From contig JAODUP010000190.1 in assembly GCA_025642065.1 (NCBI GenBank), positions 1-64,000 on the forward strand: 64,000 nt of DNA. The letters run 5' to 3'. The DNA comes from Paralvinella palmiformis (Eukaryota > Annelida > Polychaeta > Terebellida > Alvinellidae). How positions within the stretch are numbered: position 1 is the stretch's first letter; each line of letters opens with the position of its first letter. The notes under the pieces are model-generated. The model was not told the origin of the DNA, did not search any database, and saw only the letters and a program-made list of their open reading frames with translations. A program made the translations under genes and the position numbers. Shown piece after piece: positions 32,170 to 46,627 of the stretch.

Positions 32170-32610
32170 GTGTACGTTTTTAAGCACAAAACTTTCAGTC
32201 GGCTCGTTCTGTTCCGAGACCGAAGTGAAAACAACTTTTTATCGGTAGTGATTCAAAAGAAAAATAAACACATCTATCATCAGGCCCTACCTACCTGATA
32301 ACGGACCCGCTGTAGAAGACTCCACCGCGTTCTGTGTCTCAGTGTCGGGCTATCGTGGTTCACTGAACCGTGAAGTCGACAGCCACAGCTTGGCGATACA
32401 CTGGAGTCGTGACTTCACTCGGTTAAGAATACACCTCGTCTCGGCCCGACCTCGTACTGGAGAAATAAACTTAAGGCTACTAGACAGGACATCGGGAAAC
32501 TGGGAATCGTGCCATGGTTTAATGTCGTCGTTATTGGCGTGTACACCATGATCATTAGCTGCTCAATGAACTGATTAATAAGGTTCTGAACTGTGATGTT
32601 TACTTGGTAA
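32170..32610. promoter_or_regulatory. Candidate shared bidirectional promoter with 5'UTR exons on both strands
   Basis: A locally CpG-richer, less AT-rich block roughly midway between two divergent genes. It ends in outward-pointing splice donors: on the minus strand TTATCAG|GTAGGTAGG (donor at 32294) and on the plus strand TACTTG|GTAAGA (donor at 32607). Both first coding exons have a splice acceptor just upstream of their ATG (CTACAG at 30228 for gene 1, TTTTACAG ending at 35258 for gene 2), so upstream untranslated exons are required. This block is the best place for them. Inference; no TATA box relied on. Confidence 0.5.
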
Positions 32611-33851
32611 GATCTCTGACGAATGACCCAGATCAGGTAGTGTATACGTGTGTGAGCTGTTGTGTTACAGTGGTTTATGGTGAAGTGTGATTAATATTAG
32701 AGAAACGGATGACGCGTAAACTTAAAAGGTAGACGTTGATGTGTGATGTGTTACATTTCTAAGGTGATTGTCTCCGATTTACGCCATCGTACTTAAAGCT
32801 TACCATTTTATTATGTACAGGTATGTCATATATAAACATCTTTGGTAAACAAGTAGGTCTCCTCACCTGGTAACTGTCATATAATGGTTAATGATAGTTT
32901 GCTCATTAAATTATACTTAATTATACGTTTTCGGTGTTGACATCCAACTGAATTAATGCTACTACTACTACTACTACTAATAATAATAATAATAATACTG
33001 TAAATATAATAAAGTGCCATTACTATCTTTCACTTATTGAAACATGACTGTTAAAATTATAATAATAAATTTTATCGGTGATTGTTATTGTTATTGATGA
33101 TATTATCAACTCTCTGTCTCGTCTTCATCTTTATCATAATTGAAAAGGCTACGTTATCGTCATCATAATAATTGTCGTTGTCAATAGCATGTAATCACAA
33201 CCGTCATCATCGTCATCATCATCATCACCATCATCATTACAAGTATCATCATCCTCTTAGTCATCTCCGTCCTCCTATTTGTCTCACTACTCAAAAATAA
33301 TCTGTTATTGCTAAATTGTTACATAAACAATAATAACAATAATAATAACAGCGGAAAGAAGATTTATCATAACACCAATAAGTACCACCCATTATCTGAC
33401 TCAGCTATGTTGGGGAATTCCATATTTTGATACTTCATTTACAAAAATCAACAATCAATGACACAGCCAGCTGTCCAACATAATATGTATACCTGATCTT
33501 CAAAAGGGAGACCTTTATGTATAGACTATATACCATCATCTGACGTATTCTAATTGCCATGTTCAATACATTTTTGCATAATTATAACTGTAATAAATAT
33601 ACTAAGCGCTTTATATTTAACCTGCCTATAATATATTCAATTAGTCGTAGTGACTGGTATCTGGCCGGTTGTTGATTACGATAATCTGGATTACGAGATG
33701 GACACTGTTACAGATAGAAGTGTGGATCAAAGCAGACATAGTTTACGAAGTTATCTATTTTGTCACACATAAGTCAATGAATCAGTAAATTTATAAGTTA
33801 ACTTTTTCAAAGGACATCCTATTGATCATAATCTAACCATTTTGTATAGCA

Positions 33852-33887
<36 letters not shown>

Positions 33888-35258
33888 TTTTTATTAATTG
33901 CTAAGTTACCATAAATCACCGAGTAATAGTAGTCCTGAAGATAGAACCAGGGTAAAAAACAATATTGAGGAGGTTTTTCAAACACATCCAACCACCTTCA
34001 GGTTCCGCTTTAACTGATACAACTCACTAGCGGATAGTGGCTCTCTCTGGTGGAAAAGTGGCTGCTTACGTCATAACGTCATTCTGTAAATGAATATTTG
34101 AAACATTCTGCGATATGACGAGTATATTATGATAATAATATTAGGTATTATCCTGAAGATGTAATTATTTACCTGCATTTTTATTTGCACCACGTGTATC
34201 TAAATGACTATGTTTGTGTATACGTACGTTCATACATGTGTACCGCGTGTTCACGCACACATTTACAAAACCCAAACTCGAATCATTGAAGTATTTGTGT
34301 GTTAGTTATCTCAAACAAGCAATTAATCAGTTTGGTTGTAAAGTTGTTAGCGTACTGTACTGCAAATCTCCAACTGGTCGGATTGAATCTTAGTAATAGC
34401 TGTACCTGTGGTATGTTTTCTATATCTAGGGGTAGCCCCTTGGCGATATACCCCAAACTAGACCAACACCTATATTAAACAAAGCAATCATTCAACCATT
34501 TTTTTTCTTCTAGTGATGTCAGACATTGTTTAGTTATTATTTAAGTTTTATGATTGTTTATTCTCTTTCTAATATAGATATGGTGTACTTGAGCTAGATA
34601 TCTCCACTACTTTTCAGAAATCCTAACGCCATATATGGCAGGACGAAAATTACATTTATTATTAGTGCATTTTATTTGTTTATTTATATTTTCACTGAAT
34701 ATATTTCGATGCAGTTCGATAATTAGGAATCGATCAGAAGTACTGGTCATTGATTAGTGTAGTCGGTGACACAATACGTGCAAGGCTTCAGCATAGTCAG
34801 CTATATAGACAACACATCCCTATTAGTTGTAACTGAATCGTGATAATCACGCTTCAGTCAGCCAACGTGATGTAGAGCAGTATTACAATGCAAATTGAGT
34901 AAAAATAAGTCACACACACACACACATTTACACACAATTTAAAAGCCAATGAACAGATGTGAAAGGAATAATCCATCATCTGCATAAAACATCTTAAATC
35001 TACTTTAAATGTTGAAATTATGAGGTATGCACCACTTCTTTACTGTCTCGGGTTTATCTCCTCTTAATTATTAACAAAGGTTATAGACAAAAGCTGTATG
35101 GGATTTATAACATCATTTTGGCGCAAATGAAGGCCTTGGTGTCTTTTCATATCCAAACACATTTATGGACACAAATAGAAAAAAACCTGACATTTCATTG
35201 GAATCTTATGTATTTGGTTAAAATCAAATAATAACATAATATGATAATTATTTTACAG
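32611..35258. other. Spacer / gene 2 5' intron
   Basis: If transcription starts near 32600 this is the first intron of gene 2. No coding exon seen. It contains CTA/AAT repeats near 32955-32997, TCA-rich tracts near 33195-33260, (TA)n near 33856-33883, and a weak tRNA-like pair near 34340-34400. Confidence 0.5.
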
Positions 35259-35264
35259 AATATT

Positions 35265-35322
35265 ATGGCATTAGTATTTTCATGTGGACTGATCCTGATA
35301 GTTGTCGTCAATGTGAAGTGTG
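35265..35322 (+). CDS. Gene 2 signal-peptide exon
   Basis: Encodes MALVFSCGLILIVVVNVKC plus one base. The start is the only ATG in a 64-nt exon whose acceptor (TTTTACAG) ends at 35258, six bases before it. Length 58 nt and phase 1 equal those of the gene 1 signal exon. Confidence 0.88.
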
Positions 35323-38300
35323 GTGAGTAGCAGGTTTATTAAATAAATTATGTCCAGCTTTATTAATTCGTAGATCATAAACCATAATAGTATTTGTCCA
35401 TTTTTCCAGATAAACGTGAAAAAATGTAATCTGTTTAAAGCATTATGTAGAAACAAAAATATTGTCGAATTACGCTTAAAAAATGATTGCACGTGTACCT
35501 ATTTAACGACATCATAATAGTTTTTCACCTGCCAAATAATAACTACATACGTCAATGTTTATCAGTTATGTTGAATAGAAAAGATTAGAATATAGCTCTC
35601 AACAATAGTCCATTTTTAAAGAGAGTTGTTTATTACTGTATGTGAAAATTGTCATTATTATATCATCTTGTAGCACAGAACCTGGCTTTAGGCAAACCAG
35701 CTAATCAGACAGGAATGTATGATAATCTATCTGCCGATAGAGCTGTAGATGGAGGTTATGGATCAGATAACGGTGGTCAGTATTACTGTGCTCATCCTTA
35801 TAATAAAGATTACAAACCAGCTGAGTGGTGGGTGGATCTACAGGATACATATCTGGTGGATAACGTCATTATATATAATACTTATAATTCTGGTGGTAAG
35901 TCATATGACATGTGTCAAATTATGATTATGAATTTATTTATTGATATTATTCACATGTCACTAAAGATGTTATTAAGTAAAATTACTTTAATTAAGCAAG
36001 TTTTTAGTTATTAATATTATGTGTCTGTATATTTCAGGTTATTTCAGGCTAACTAATTTTATAATCAGTGTACGACATACAATAGATACACCAGGTACAG
36101 ACTGTGGTGAGTCTTATACTGACACAGTACCACTGGGTGGTAATGTTACAATAACATGTCACATTAGAGGACGATTTGTACATTTTAGAAGAGTTGGAGG
36201 AGGCGAAGAGTGGCTAGTTACTTTGTGTGAAGTAGAAGTTTATGGACGAAAGGAAATAGGTGAGAACATATATAATGTTCTGGCTTACTGTCTAGGTGTA
36301 AATATATAATTATTAATTTGTGTTTTATGACAGATAGTAATAACGAGCAACACACCACACACACCACACACATTTCATAATATTACAAAACAATAATCAC
36401 ATTTTCTCACTCCTATTTCTATTCTATATAATGAACCAGTAAATTATAGGATAGTTAGATTAATACATTTTCTGCAGTTAATTTTTTATAATAATAATAA
36501 TGACGGCAATTGTCAGTTATTTTCAGGATAACCTATTTAATTATGGTAATGTTTAATATAATATTATTTCCAATCCTATTCAAGATTGTAGCAGATGTCC
36601 AAATAATATCCCATGTAATGGTGTTACCGGATGTTCACAATGTGAGGCAGGGAAACTACCTCCTGACTGTGTGAGAGGTAAATACAATTTTGTGAGATAT
36701 TTAAACTGTTCTTTTGTCATATTAATAAGAGTTGGTATTTTTAGCTTTAAAAATAATTTTGCATATAATTTCAGATTGTCCTGATACGACATACGGATTA
36801 AACTGTTCCAGTCAATGTGGTAAATGTCGATACAATCCAATATGTAACAAAAGTAATGGTTATTGTTCCCCAAATGATGGATGTCAACTTTGGTTTGATG
36901 GACAAAGGTGTGATGTTGAAGTTGGTAGGTGCTAAATAAAATATAATTACTCTTTGGTTAGAGAAGTATTATATGCTGCAAAAATTACCTGACCTATTTC
37001 ATAATATATAGGTCAGTGATGGGAACTTCACTGAATAAACCAGTCCATACAGCTAAGAATCTTTATATTAGGAGTTTCAGTTAGCAAATTTACTAAAACA
37101 AATAATATAATGTTGTTATATTACTTCATGGATAATTAGCACATTTATCTCAGCCCACAAGAGGCTCACATGGTTCGCTGAATCGTCTATTGTATGTATA
37201 AGCAGGGTACTATAATCAATAACTGGACCAGATACAATGTTCTGACATGACTTCACTGCATACTTAGTATTTTTCATGTCAATATTCAACAAGTACAGAA
37301 ATATTTTGACTGTTAAAGGAATTCTCTGGATGTTATTACTCACAAATATGTTGAACAGATTCTCCAAGCATAATCCCCATGACTTAATCCTATCCAGACA
37401 AAGTCACCCCACGTAAATGACACATTTTTAAGTCAAACATTCATGTAAGGGCTTCTTTTGTTCAGTGTGTTTTGTTGGGATTGTCTTGTGGGTGGCCGGA
37501 AAGGAAGTGCATGCTTTTTCGGTGTCCGTTGCTTGCTGTTTGTTTGTGTTCCATGTCTCTGTGGTGTGTGTTGACTGTGTGAGAGTTTTGTTTAGCGACT
37601 GTGTGTTATCTGTCCCCATTATATACCTAGATGCCAATGGATCCCGGCCTCTATGTTGGAGTGTTTGAGAAACTCCTCCCCCACCACTCACAGGGGAGCA
37701 GTACGGAAAGATGGAGCCGAAATACCCTGAGGGTGGTCACTGCCAAAGTGTTTTACGTCCTCAGGGGGTTTTTAACGTCTCCCTTTATTTTAAATAATTA
37801 AGTGGAGACGACAGCGCCATTTAAAGTGGTCAGTCACCCACGATGTAGTGAGCCGAGAAATTAATCCCTGGAAAAGTTTCGACCTGTTACGGGGTTTGAA
37901 CCTGCGCCCGTTGGCATCAGGTGCCGGGTGTTTAACCGCTAGGCCACCGGAGCTCACTTCTAACCTAATTGAAAATTTAAGCCTTTTATATACTCTCAGC
38001 GTGTTAACAAACATTACAGTTTGTTCATAACAAAGAGAATGTACATTAACTCAGTATGGACTCACTGAAGTGATTTAACTAAAATAAAAACAAAGTAGCA
38101 ATACTACACAATGGATTATTACTGGACTAGAACGAAATATCGTGTCAAACTTGAGTAAATACTATGATTTACTCGAACCTAACAGCTAATCCTCATACGT
38201 TTCCGTTCTTCACTAAGGGAACGTTCATTCACGCTTAATTTAGCGTCCCTAAGTATATGCAGTTAGGTGTGGTGGGATCTAAATTGGTGGCCTATCCACT

Positions 38301-39850
38301 TGATCTATTTGACCCATGTGTGTGTGTGTGTGTGATATTTGTGTGTGTGTGTGTGTGTGGTTTAGTAGTTTTGAAAAAGGGACTGCCACTGTCTCATCAG
38401 AATGATATTATAATCAAATTTTACTTATAATAATATACTTACTATTGTAACAAGATATATAAATATTTTCTTTATGGTTTACAGTGATTCCAAAAAGAAC
38501 ATATGAAGTCATCAAATTAGGACAGATGACTAGTAACTCAATAGAAGTAATCTGGCAACAGATAAAGAACTTACCATCTGTAGATAAAGATTATTATAAA
38601 TATAGAGTTGACTACAGAAATGTTGGTGACTCTAGTTATAAAACAGGATTAATTGTTATACATAACACGTCAATATGGAACTCGGCAATAATTGATCATT
38701 TGAATTACAACACACAATATGAAATACAAGTTACACCTTATAGAGAAATGAGAGATAATAAAGATACTGGATCTGGATATAATCCTGTAATTGGTAAAAC
38801 AAAATGTGGAGGTAAGACCCGACATTATATTATATGAGATGTACAATATAATTATATTTTCTAAATATTAGGGTTACTATGACTATGATATGTTGATAAA
38901 GATGTCACTATTTGTTATTTCTAAACATAAATGTCTTAATGTCAATGAGCTATACTAATATCAGATATCTTGTAGTATAATTTCATCTCATTTATTTTAT
39001 AGTACCAGCATCTCCAACTCTAACATCTGTTCAACCAGAATCTTCTAACACTAATACACAAAATATCAAGATACTATATCAGGTTAGTTTTTAGAATTTT
39101 AACACAATGGAACTTTTTACCATTTAAATACACGATAATAGCTAGTTTTACTTAATTATACAAATATCTGTCTGGTTCCTATTTATCATAAACATCAACA
39201 ATAAATTACTTTTGCAAAACAAATTAATATAAGTAAGCTGATAAAATATAATTTTCAATATTTAAACTTGGATTATCAAGTTTAATAAGAGACCTAAATA
39301 ACTGTTGAATGTCAGTTATTATTGCTCTTATTATTATTGTTATTATTTCAGTCAGTCTCTAACCTTGATCCAAGATGTGAAAATATTACTTTAGTTTGGA
39401 TAGAATACAGACTTATTGGGACACAAAAATGGTGGAAAGAAGATTGTGACATAAACAACACAACTTATATATTGTCACCTCCTAGTGGTGGAACATATGA
39501 GATCCGTGTAACAATCCAGAACAATGGAGGCATGAAAAGTAGTAGTAATGTGAAACAAATCTCAATACAAGGTAATAATATCATGACTTTAGTGTCTGTA
39601 AGTTAATTGAGTATATCATGATAGACTGAGACACATAAAATCTTCCATCTGGAGGAGTCAAGTATTAACATCAATTTATGGTGAGATGACCCACATATTT
39701 AAAACCAGAAGATATTCTATAGATACATCTGCCATTTGCCTACCAGAGACAGAAGAACCTGTGGACATGATATTTTGTAAGATAAAAAAATCATACAATT
39801 CAATTACTGAAACATTGAAATTGGCTATTAAAAGCAGTTTAATCTCTCTT

Positions 39851-39908
<58 letters not shown>

Positions 39909-42900
39909 TATCAGTGTCATAAAAAGATAGATTAAGGTACAATAATTTATTGTAATTATAATTCAGTAGGCATCACATTTGTCAAATTGCAAGTAAACTC
40001 TATTTACAGATAGAATGTGTATTTGTTTCAGGAGTTGAGCCGTCACGTGATACAGCAGGTAACATGTAATAGCATTTTCTTATATTTTCAACTATGAGAA
40101 AGGTATTTCATTGTTTTACACATACACACACACAAACAGAGAGAGAGAGAGAGAGAGAGGCCACATCCATAAACAATATAGTGACTTAGGTACAAGTATT
40201 TTTGATTTTCAATATATTAAAAGTCCAGAAAAGTACAAATACATGTGAAAAATCCATGTACAAGTAAGAGTACTTTTGACATTACAGGTATGACAACATA
40301 CACAAATTACTCATCATCAGTGATCATATGAAAGATATGTTAAAGAATCATGATGATTAGTTATACTGGTATTTACACAAAATAATGACATAATCTTCTA
40401 TTAAATAAATAATTCGCAATAAATTATGAGCATTGTACTACCTATAGTCACAGTGATGATCACACCTGAGACAATTATGACAGAGAGGAGAATAGTCACA
40501 TTAGGCTGTAACTCTCTTAACTTTGGTTTTATCCATCCTAGATCAACATATTTTTGATGAATTTTGCTATTAATACTAAATGTTAAAGAATCAGTGCCCA
40601 TAAATAAAGCGCCTGGAATGCCAGATTTGACCACCTACAACAGGTGAATAAATACATGCTGATGACTAATTAGCCTAGCAACAACAGAAAAAAGTATATT
40701 TTAATATGTCTGACCAAACATAATATTAATAAATAAAATGGATCAACCACAATAATTAATAATAACATAAAATAATTCTCAGGGTGTCTCTTAGTGCTAC
40801 AATAGTAAACATTCACCCTACATGCGTAATAGAAACATAATCATAATCTTTTAAAAGGTATACATTAAAAATGTCACATAAAATATCTTACCTGCTTCAA
40901 TAAGCTAGTTGTTGCCTCTCACTGTCCATAATATATGTTATGTATGAATATCTTATATCTATTCCTAGACATATATTGTACTAAGCCACTTTAAGAATTA
41001 TGTGGGTGCTCAGTAATTCATTTCATGTCACATTTTATGGTTGCAATGATCAGCTGAGTTGAGCTTAACTCTAACAGTATAGCAAGTATCAGCACCGTAT
41101 GCTGATAGGTGAGTCGATGTGACCTCCTTAAAATATAACAGTCATACATAATCTTAATGATATTTGTTCTATCATGTATTATTCTGTCGTCCACCATTTA
41201 CACTTTCAAACTTTATTCTCTCAGTTGTTTAGATTTATCATACATCATCAAGGATTAATGAAAGGTTCATACGTTTCGTGCCAGCTAAAAAACCCAACTG
41301 AACCCTGATCAGTGAATGCTTCTCGTTGGAAAAGAAAACTGTCCGGGAAGAGTATATACAGTGAAACAACACATAACTCTACATGTTTTTAATATTCTAT
41401 TACATTTCTCACGGATATATTTCCTTTCATGGCCCACAATGATGTGGACGTTTTATGAAAACCAGAAGAAAATCCACTTGACACAATCAGCTAAAATAAA
41501 CTACATCATAACGTGTTTATAATCTTACATAACCAACACCTAAAATAGTTATGTTACCAACTTACTGTGGCTATCACACTTACATCAATAATATAATCGT
41601 TCACCTAACAATCTGAAGTGAGCTGACGTACGCAGAACTGGCAGATACGTGGTACACAGGAAGTCTTTAGCTAACTCTCATCGCTAGATCCACAGTATAC
41701 CAGCCTAGTAGTACATTGGTGGATCCCTATAACCAGACTGACCACCTTGATATCTAGGGAAGACAGACGTAAACATCGCCAGTATTGAAGACCAATATTA
41801 AAATGTAAACTGATTAGATAGTCTAAAATACTTTCAAACCCAGCTACATGTTGCAACATGGTACTTTAGCAAATAAATAATCAAGCAGTTCCTGGTCAAC
41901 AAACACAGACGCACATGTCAACATTTACTCCTGCTCTCCATCACTAGCCCTCATATGTGTGTGTGTGTGTTATCACATATATGATGTATTTAAAAGGTTT
42001 TAATACATAATATGATATGCAACATTTCTTTCATTAACCTAGCTTTATCTATCCATAATTTTAATTGTGAAATTTTCATTTCTAGTTTCTACAGATATCG
42101 TCAAGATAGTAGTGCCTGTTGTTGTCATACTAGTCTTACTTGTGGCAATTTTAGTTTTTATATTTTTTTACCTCCGAAAGAAAAAGTAAGTGTCACACAC
42201 GAACACACACATAGAGAGAGAGAGAGAGATAAAATCATTTCGTTATGATATGCTCAAATGAATATTATATATACCTCCTTGCAATTATTAATTGTTAATA
42301 TTATGTTTACATCAACAAAGACCATAGGTTGTTAATACTGAATTAATACAAAATGAAGTATATTTAAAAAAATTATTTACTTTCTTTCAGCTTCATTTTC
42401 AGGAAGAAAAAACGAAAACCTACAATTGTGATACTTAATGATGGTACTTGTAAGTGTTTTGAACATCTACTTCAGATCAGATTGTTGGCTATTTCCTGAA
42501 ACATTTGAAACAGTAAACAAATTGTTGAATCTGAAAGAAGGGCAGTAATTAGCTCTTCAGGTCTATGATTTCACTCAGATGAATCAAAGAAAGCAGCAAA
42601 TACTTTTGAAAAACAATTCTAGTATTGTATTTGTTGTTAAATGAACTTTTTATTTAGCTATAGTGTATTCATTGTTGATTGAATCTAGAATTTGTATCTA
42701 CTAATGTATCTGTTGTTAATAATGAATTTAAAATTTATTTAAACTACTTTATCTGATGTTAATTAAATTTACAATATATTTCAGCTAATGTTGCCTTCAT
42801 GCCATCAACACCTTCACCAAAGTTGAAAATGAAACAGAATTTCATGCCACAAATGTCCACCAAGCCACCACCACCCCCCAAGCCAGAACACCCAGATACA

Positions 42901-43994
42901 ACAACTTCAAGCAATAAAGCTGCGTTTACTGTACCAGAGCCTGTCGACGTTTCTCAGTTTGATGCGTATGTGAAGAATAAAAAAAGAAATATGAGTATCT
43001 TCAGTGATGAATACAAGGTAAAACATGCATAACACAAATACAGACACATGTTCTATATTTAAATATGTTCCTTAATTACATATCCCCCCAATGTTATGAA
43101 CTTGTATGATCAGGAACCATCTTCAACTACACTTAGGCATTTCATCATCTGATACCCATTTATGCCTCTTGAAAATTTTAAATCTCTTCTAAAAACACAC
43201 TTATTTAAGGTTGCTTTCACATATAAATAATTAATATCTTTTAAATCATTACAAGGTTTTTACAGACATATTATTTGGGGTATTATTATATTACATATTA
43301 TTTGTACAGCACCTTTGAATGGCTCCTGCTTTATTAAATATACATTATTATTATTATTATTATTATTATGCTGCAGTTGACCACTGAGAATACAAAATAT
43401 AATTATTGATTTGAAGCAAGACCCTCCCAGCTTTTAGACTATTGTAAGACACCATAACTATATATTTCCATGATATATAACTTATAGTAATTTATGTCGT
43501 ATATTTAACACAGACCTTTCCACCTATTGATAAATCAAGATGTAAACTAGCTGTAACTACAACCAACAAAGCAAAGAACAGATTTGCAAACATCTATGCA
43601 TGTAAGTTTTATAATTTTATCATCAGCAAAACGTGAATGATTCGTGCATTTTCTTCAGCAATATAAGCTGTCTTACGCGTGCACAAACGCACACATATTC
43701 AATGGTAACTTTCTACAATAACGGTACAGCGTATCATTACAGATGATGAAAATCGTGTAATACTAGAGACAGAAGAGGATGGAGAAGAAGATTATATCAA
43801 TGCCAACTACATTACTGTATGTTATCTGCTATCTTATTATTTCATACTAACAACAATAACAACAACAATAGCAGCAACAGTAATAATAAGTAGTAGTGAT
43901 ACCAGGAGTCAGGATAATACATGTAATAATTGCTGTAATAGTTTGTTTCAGATACTCTGCTCCATATACAAATAAATGCATGTATACAAATCAA

Positions 43995-44059
<65 letters not shown>

Positions 44060-46553
44060 ATCCATATCTTTGATATGTGTGGTCATAGAAATTAAAAGTA
44101 CTGAACTCCCACCCCAAAATAAAAGATTATAGATATGAGAATGACTATCCTGTCACATGTCAGACATATAGAATATTTCCAATTACAGGGATATCATGGT
44201 CCAAAGGAATACATAGCAACTCAAGGTATGTACAGCACAAGTTTTATTTCTTTGAAATAAATTATTCGTTTGTGAACTTACTGCCATAAAATTACATTAG
44301 AAGATTAGGGGGTGTTTTTTTCAATCAAAATATGCATCTGTGTATAATTACTTAAAATTATATGTGAATTAAGATATTAGAAAAAAAATAATAATAGATA
44401 TTTTAATACTTCATAAATGTTTCATCACTCTTTAGTAGATCACCTAAGATTACCTGTTAGATAATGATGATTACTGTATTCTATTAATACTATTTATGTT
44501 TAATGTAGGACCAAAATCTCACACAGCAGTTGACCTTTGGAGAATGATTTGGCAAGAAAATGTCAATAGAATTGTAATGTTAGCTAACCTTGTTGATGAT
44601 GGCAAGGTGAGGTTTACCATCTTTATTCTATATTACATTACATTTGTATCTATGTTTATTTGTATAATTTTATGTGTAGATTTTACATGTATCATTTTAT
44701 GTCAGCTGTTCTCTTATTAATTATACTATCATTTGAACTGAAATCATGGCTGATTACAGAAGCATATATATATATATAATGCACACACACTCACACACAC
44801 ACACATATATCTGAGATTTGACAAGAATTATCAAAATATTAATGAAGTGTCAGTTACTAAAATTAGGTATTTGATGTATTTTTATATACATACTACTGTT
44901 GGAGTTGAATACTAACAAACTGTAAACATAAATCATACAAAATATCACATAAAATAATTACAATAAACCAACACTTCATACCTTTATTATAAGTATATAG
45001 ATTCATTCACTGGTGAATACAGCTTTAAAATAAGCAATTAAAATACATCTTCTTTGTTGATAAATAGATGTTATATATAATAAATTTGTATTATAATAAC
45101 ATATAAACTATAAAGATAACCTTTATTTCTATATATCACTACCATTATGAATTTCCATTTTATATTACATGTATTTAGCATATTGAAATGAAAAAAACTT
45201 ATTGTATTACAGTATCATATGGTACTTTATGTCTTGATGAGTACTTTAAATTTAAAGCCTTTTATTCTTTATAAAATTATTATTATATCTTTTACACAAA
45301 ACCTTAAAAAAAACAAGTAAGCAAGCATATTTGCTGCTGAGATTTTCATGTTGATTCAACCAGAATTGAGTACCCTGATTAGACATTATGTGCTAGTGAT
45401 CATGCATTATTTACTGATAATTGTCTACTAGAATAAGTTTGTTCTCTGGCAAATTTAAATATACATGCTATCATAATACCGGGTATGTAAGTAAAAAATG
45501 AAAGAAACTTTCATTGTCAAAGGTATGCCTATTTACCAGTAGTTTTAACCAAAATGTGAAGTCCATAGTATTAGAACATGATTACTGCAATTAGACCAGT
45601 CAATCAATACAATAAAATAATTTTATTTATCAGATATCTAGGTAAATTAATTACCTCTATATTGTGTCTACTAGACTTTAGGTTTACTGGTTGTGAAAAT
45701 TTAACAAAATACTGAAAACAACTAAAAATTAGATTCCTATTAGATTCCTTATTATACTAAAAACAAACCAGCTAATAGTTGTCTACATTTAATAAATGAT
45801 GTAATTTAATAATTTCCATTAATCAGGTATGTCAATAATTTGTGTCTTCATAGGTTTAATTTTTCTATCTTTTTGGATCATTACAGGTTTATATTAATCT
45901 TTGACTTTGTTGATTTTCTCTGGTTGATGATTCTCGATTTGATGATTCCAAAGAAAATTGTAGAAACCAAACTGAGAGTCAGATAACACTTTGTTTAATA
46001 ACCATGTGCAGCATTCATCTCACTAGAAACATATGACTGAGGGGTTATATTATCCATAGATAAATGAGATGAGTAAACAGGATTTAACCAATATGTTGGA
46101 GATCTGCAATACAGAACTTCATTAAAAACCACCACATAAATGTTTTAAAACTGAACTGAGAATCAACAGAGATCAAGTTTGATAACTCAAAAAAATGTGG
46201 CAGAAGAGAGGACAGTGATTAGATGATTGTAAAATTATTTCAAAGGATCATATCATAAGGGGGCATTCATATACAAGACTCTAGAAAATATACACGTATA
46301 AGATCATACAAAACACTACCACAATTACACCTATTACAGATTTATTGATGGTAATTAAGAGTAAGTTAAATGTTGTTTAATATTCTAATCACAACATTTT
46401 ATTCGTCATTAGCAACGATGTAGTCAGTATTGGCCGAAAACTACAACTGAACCAAAAACATTTGGCAAGTTTGTAATACAGTCTGAGTCAATAGAAAGAA
46501 GTGCTGATTACACAACAAGAATTCTTATTGTGAAGAAAGGGGTAAGTTATTAG

Positions 46554-46627
<74 letters not shown>

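Noticed and set aside
32342..32551. 69-codon open frame between the two receptor genes
   Set aside because: No ATG at its start, no recognisable motif; its openness reflects the local CpG-richer composition. Treated as possible promoter/5'UTR instead.
33195..33260. CRISPR-like regular repeats
   Set aside because: Trinucleotide TCA runs in a eukaryotic spacer, not spaced direct repeats.
36038..36047. Second AG acceptor ten bases into the FTP exon
   Set aside because: Its use would put TAA at the second codon; the upstream AG keeps frame and matches gene 1.
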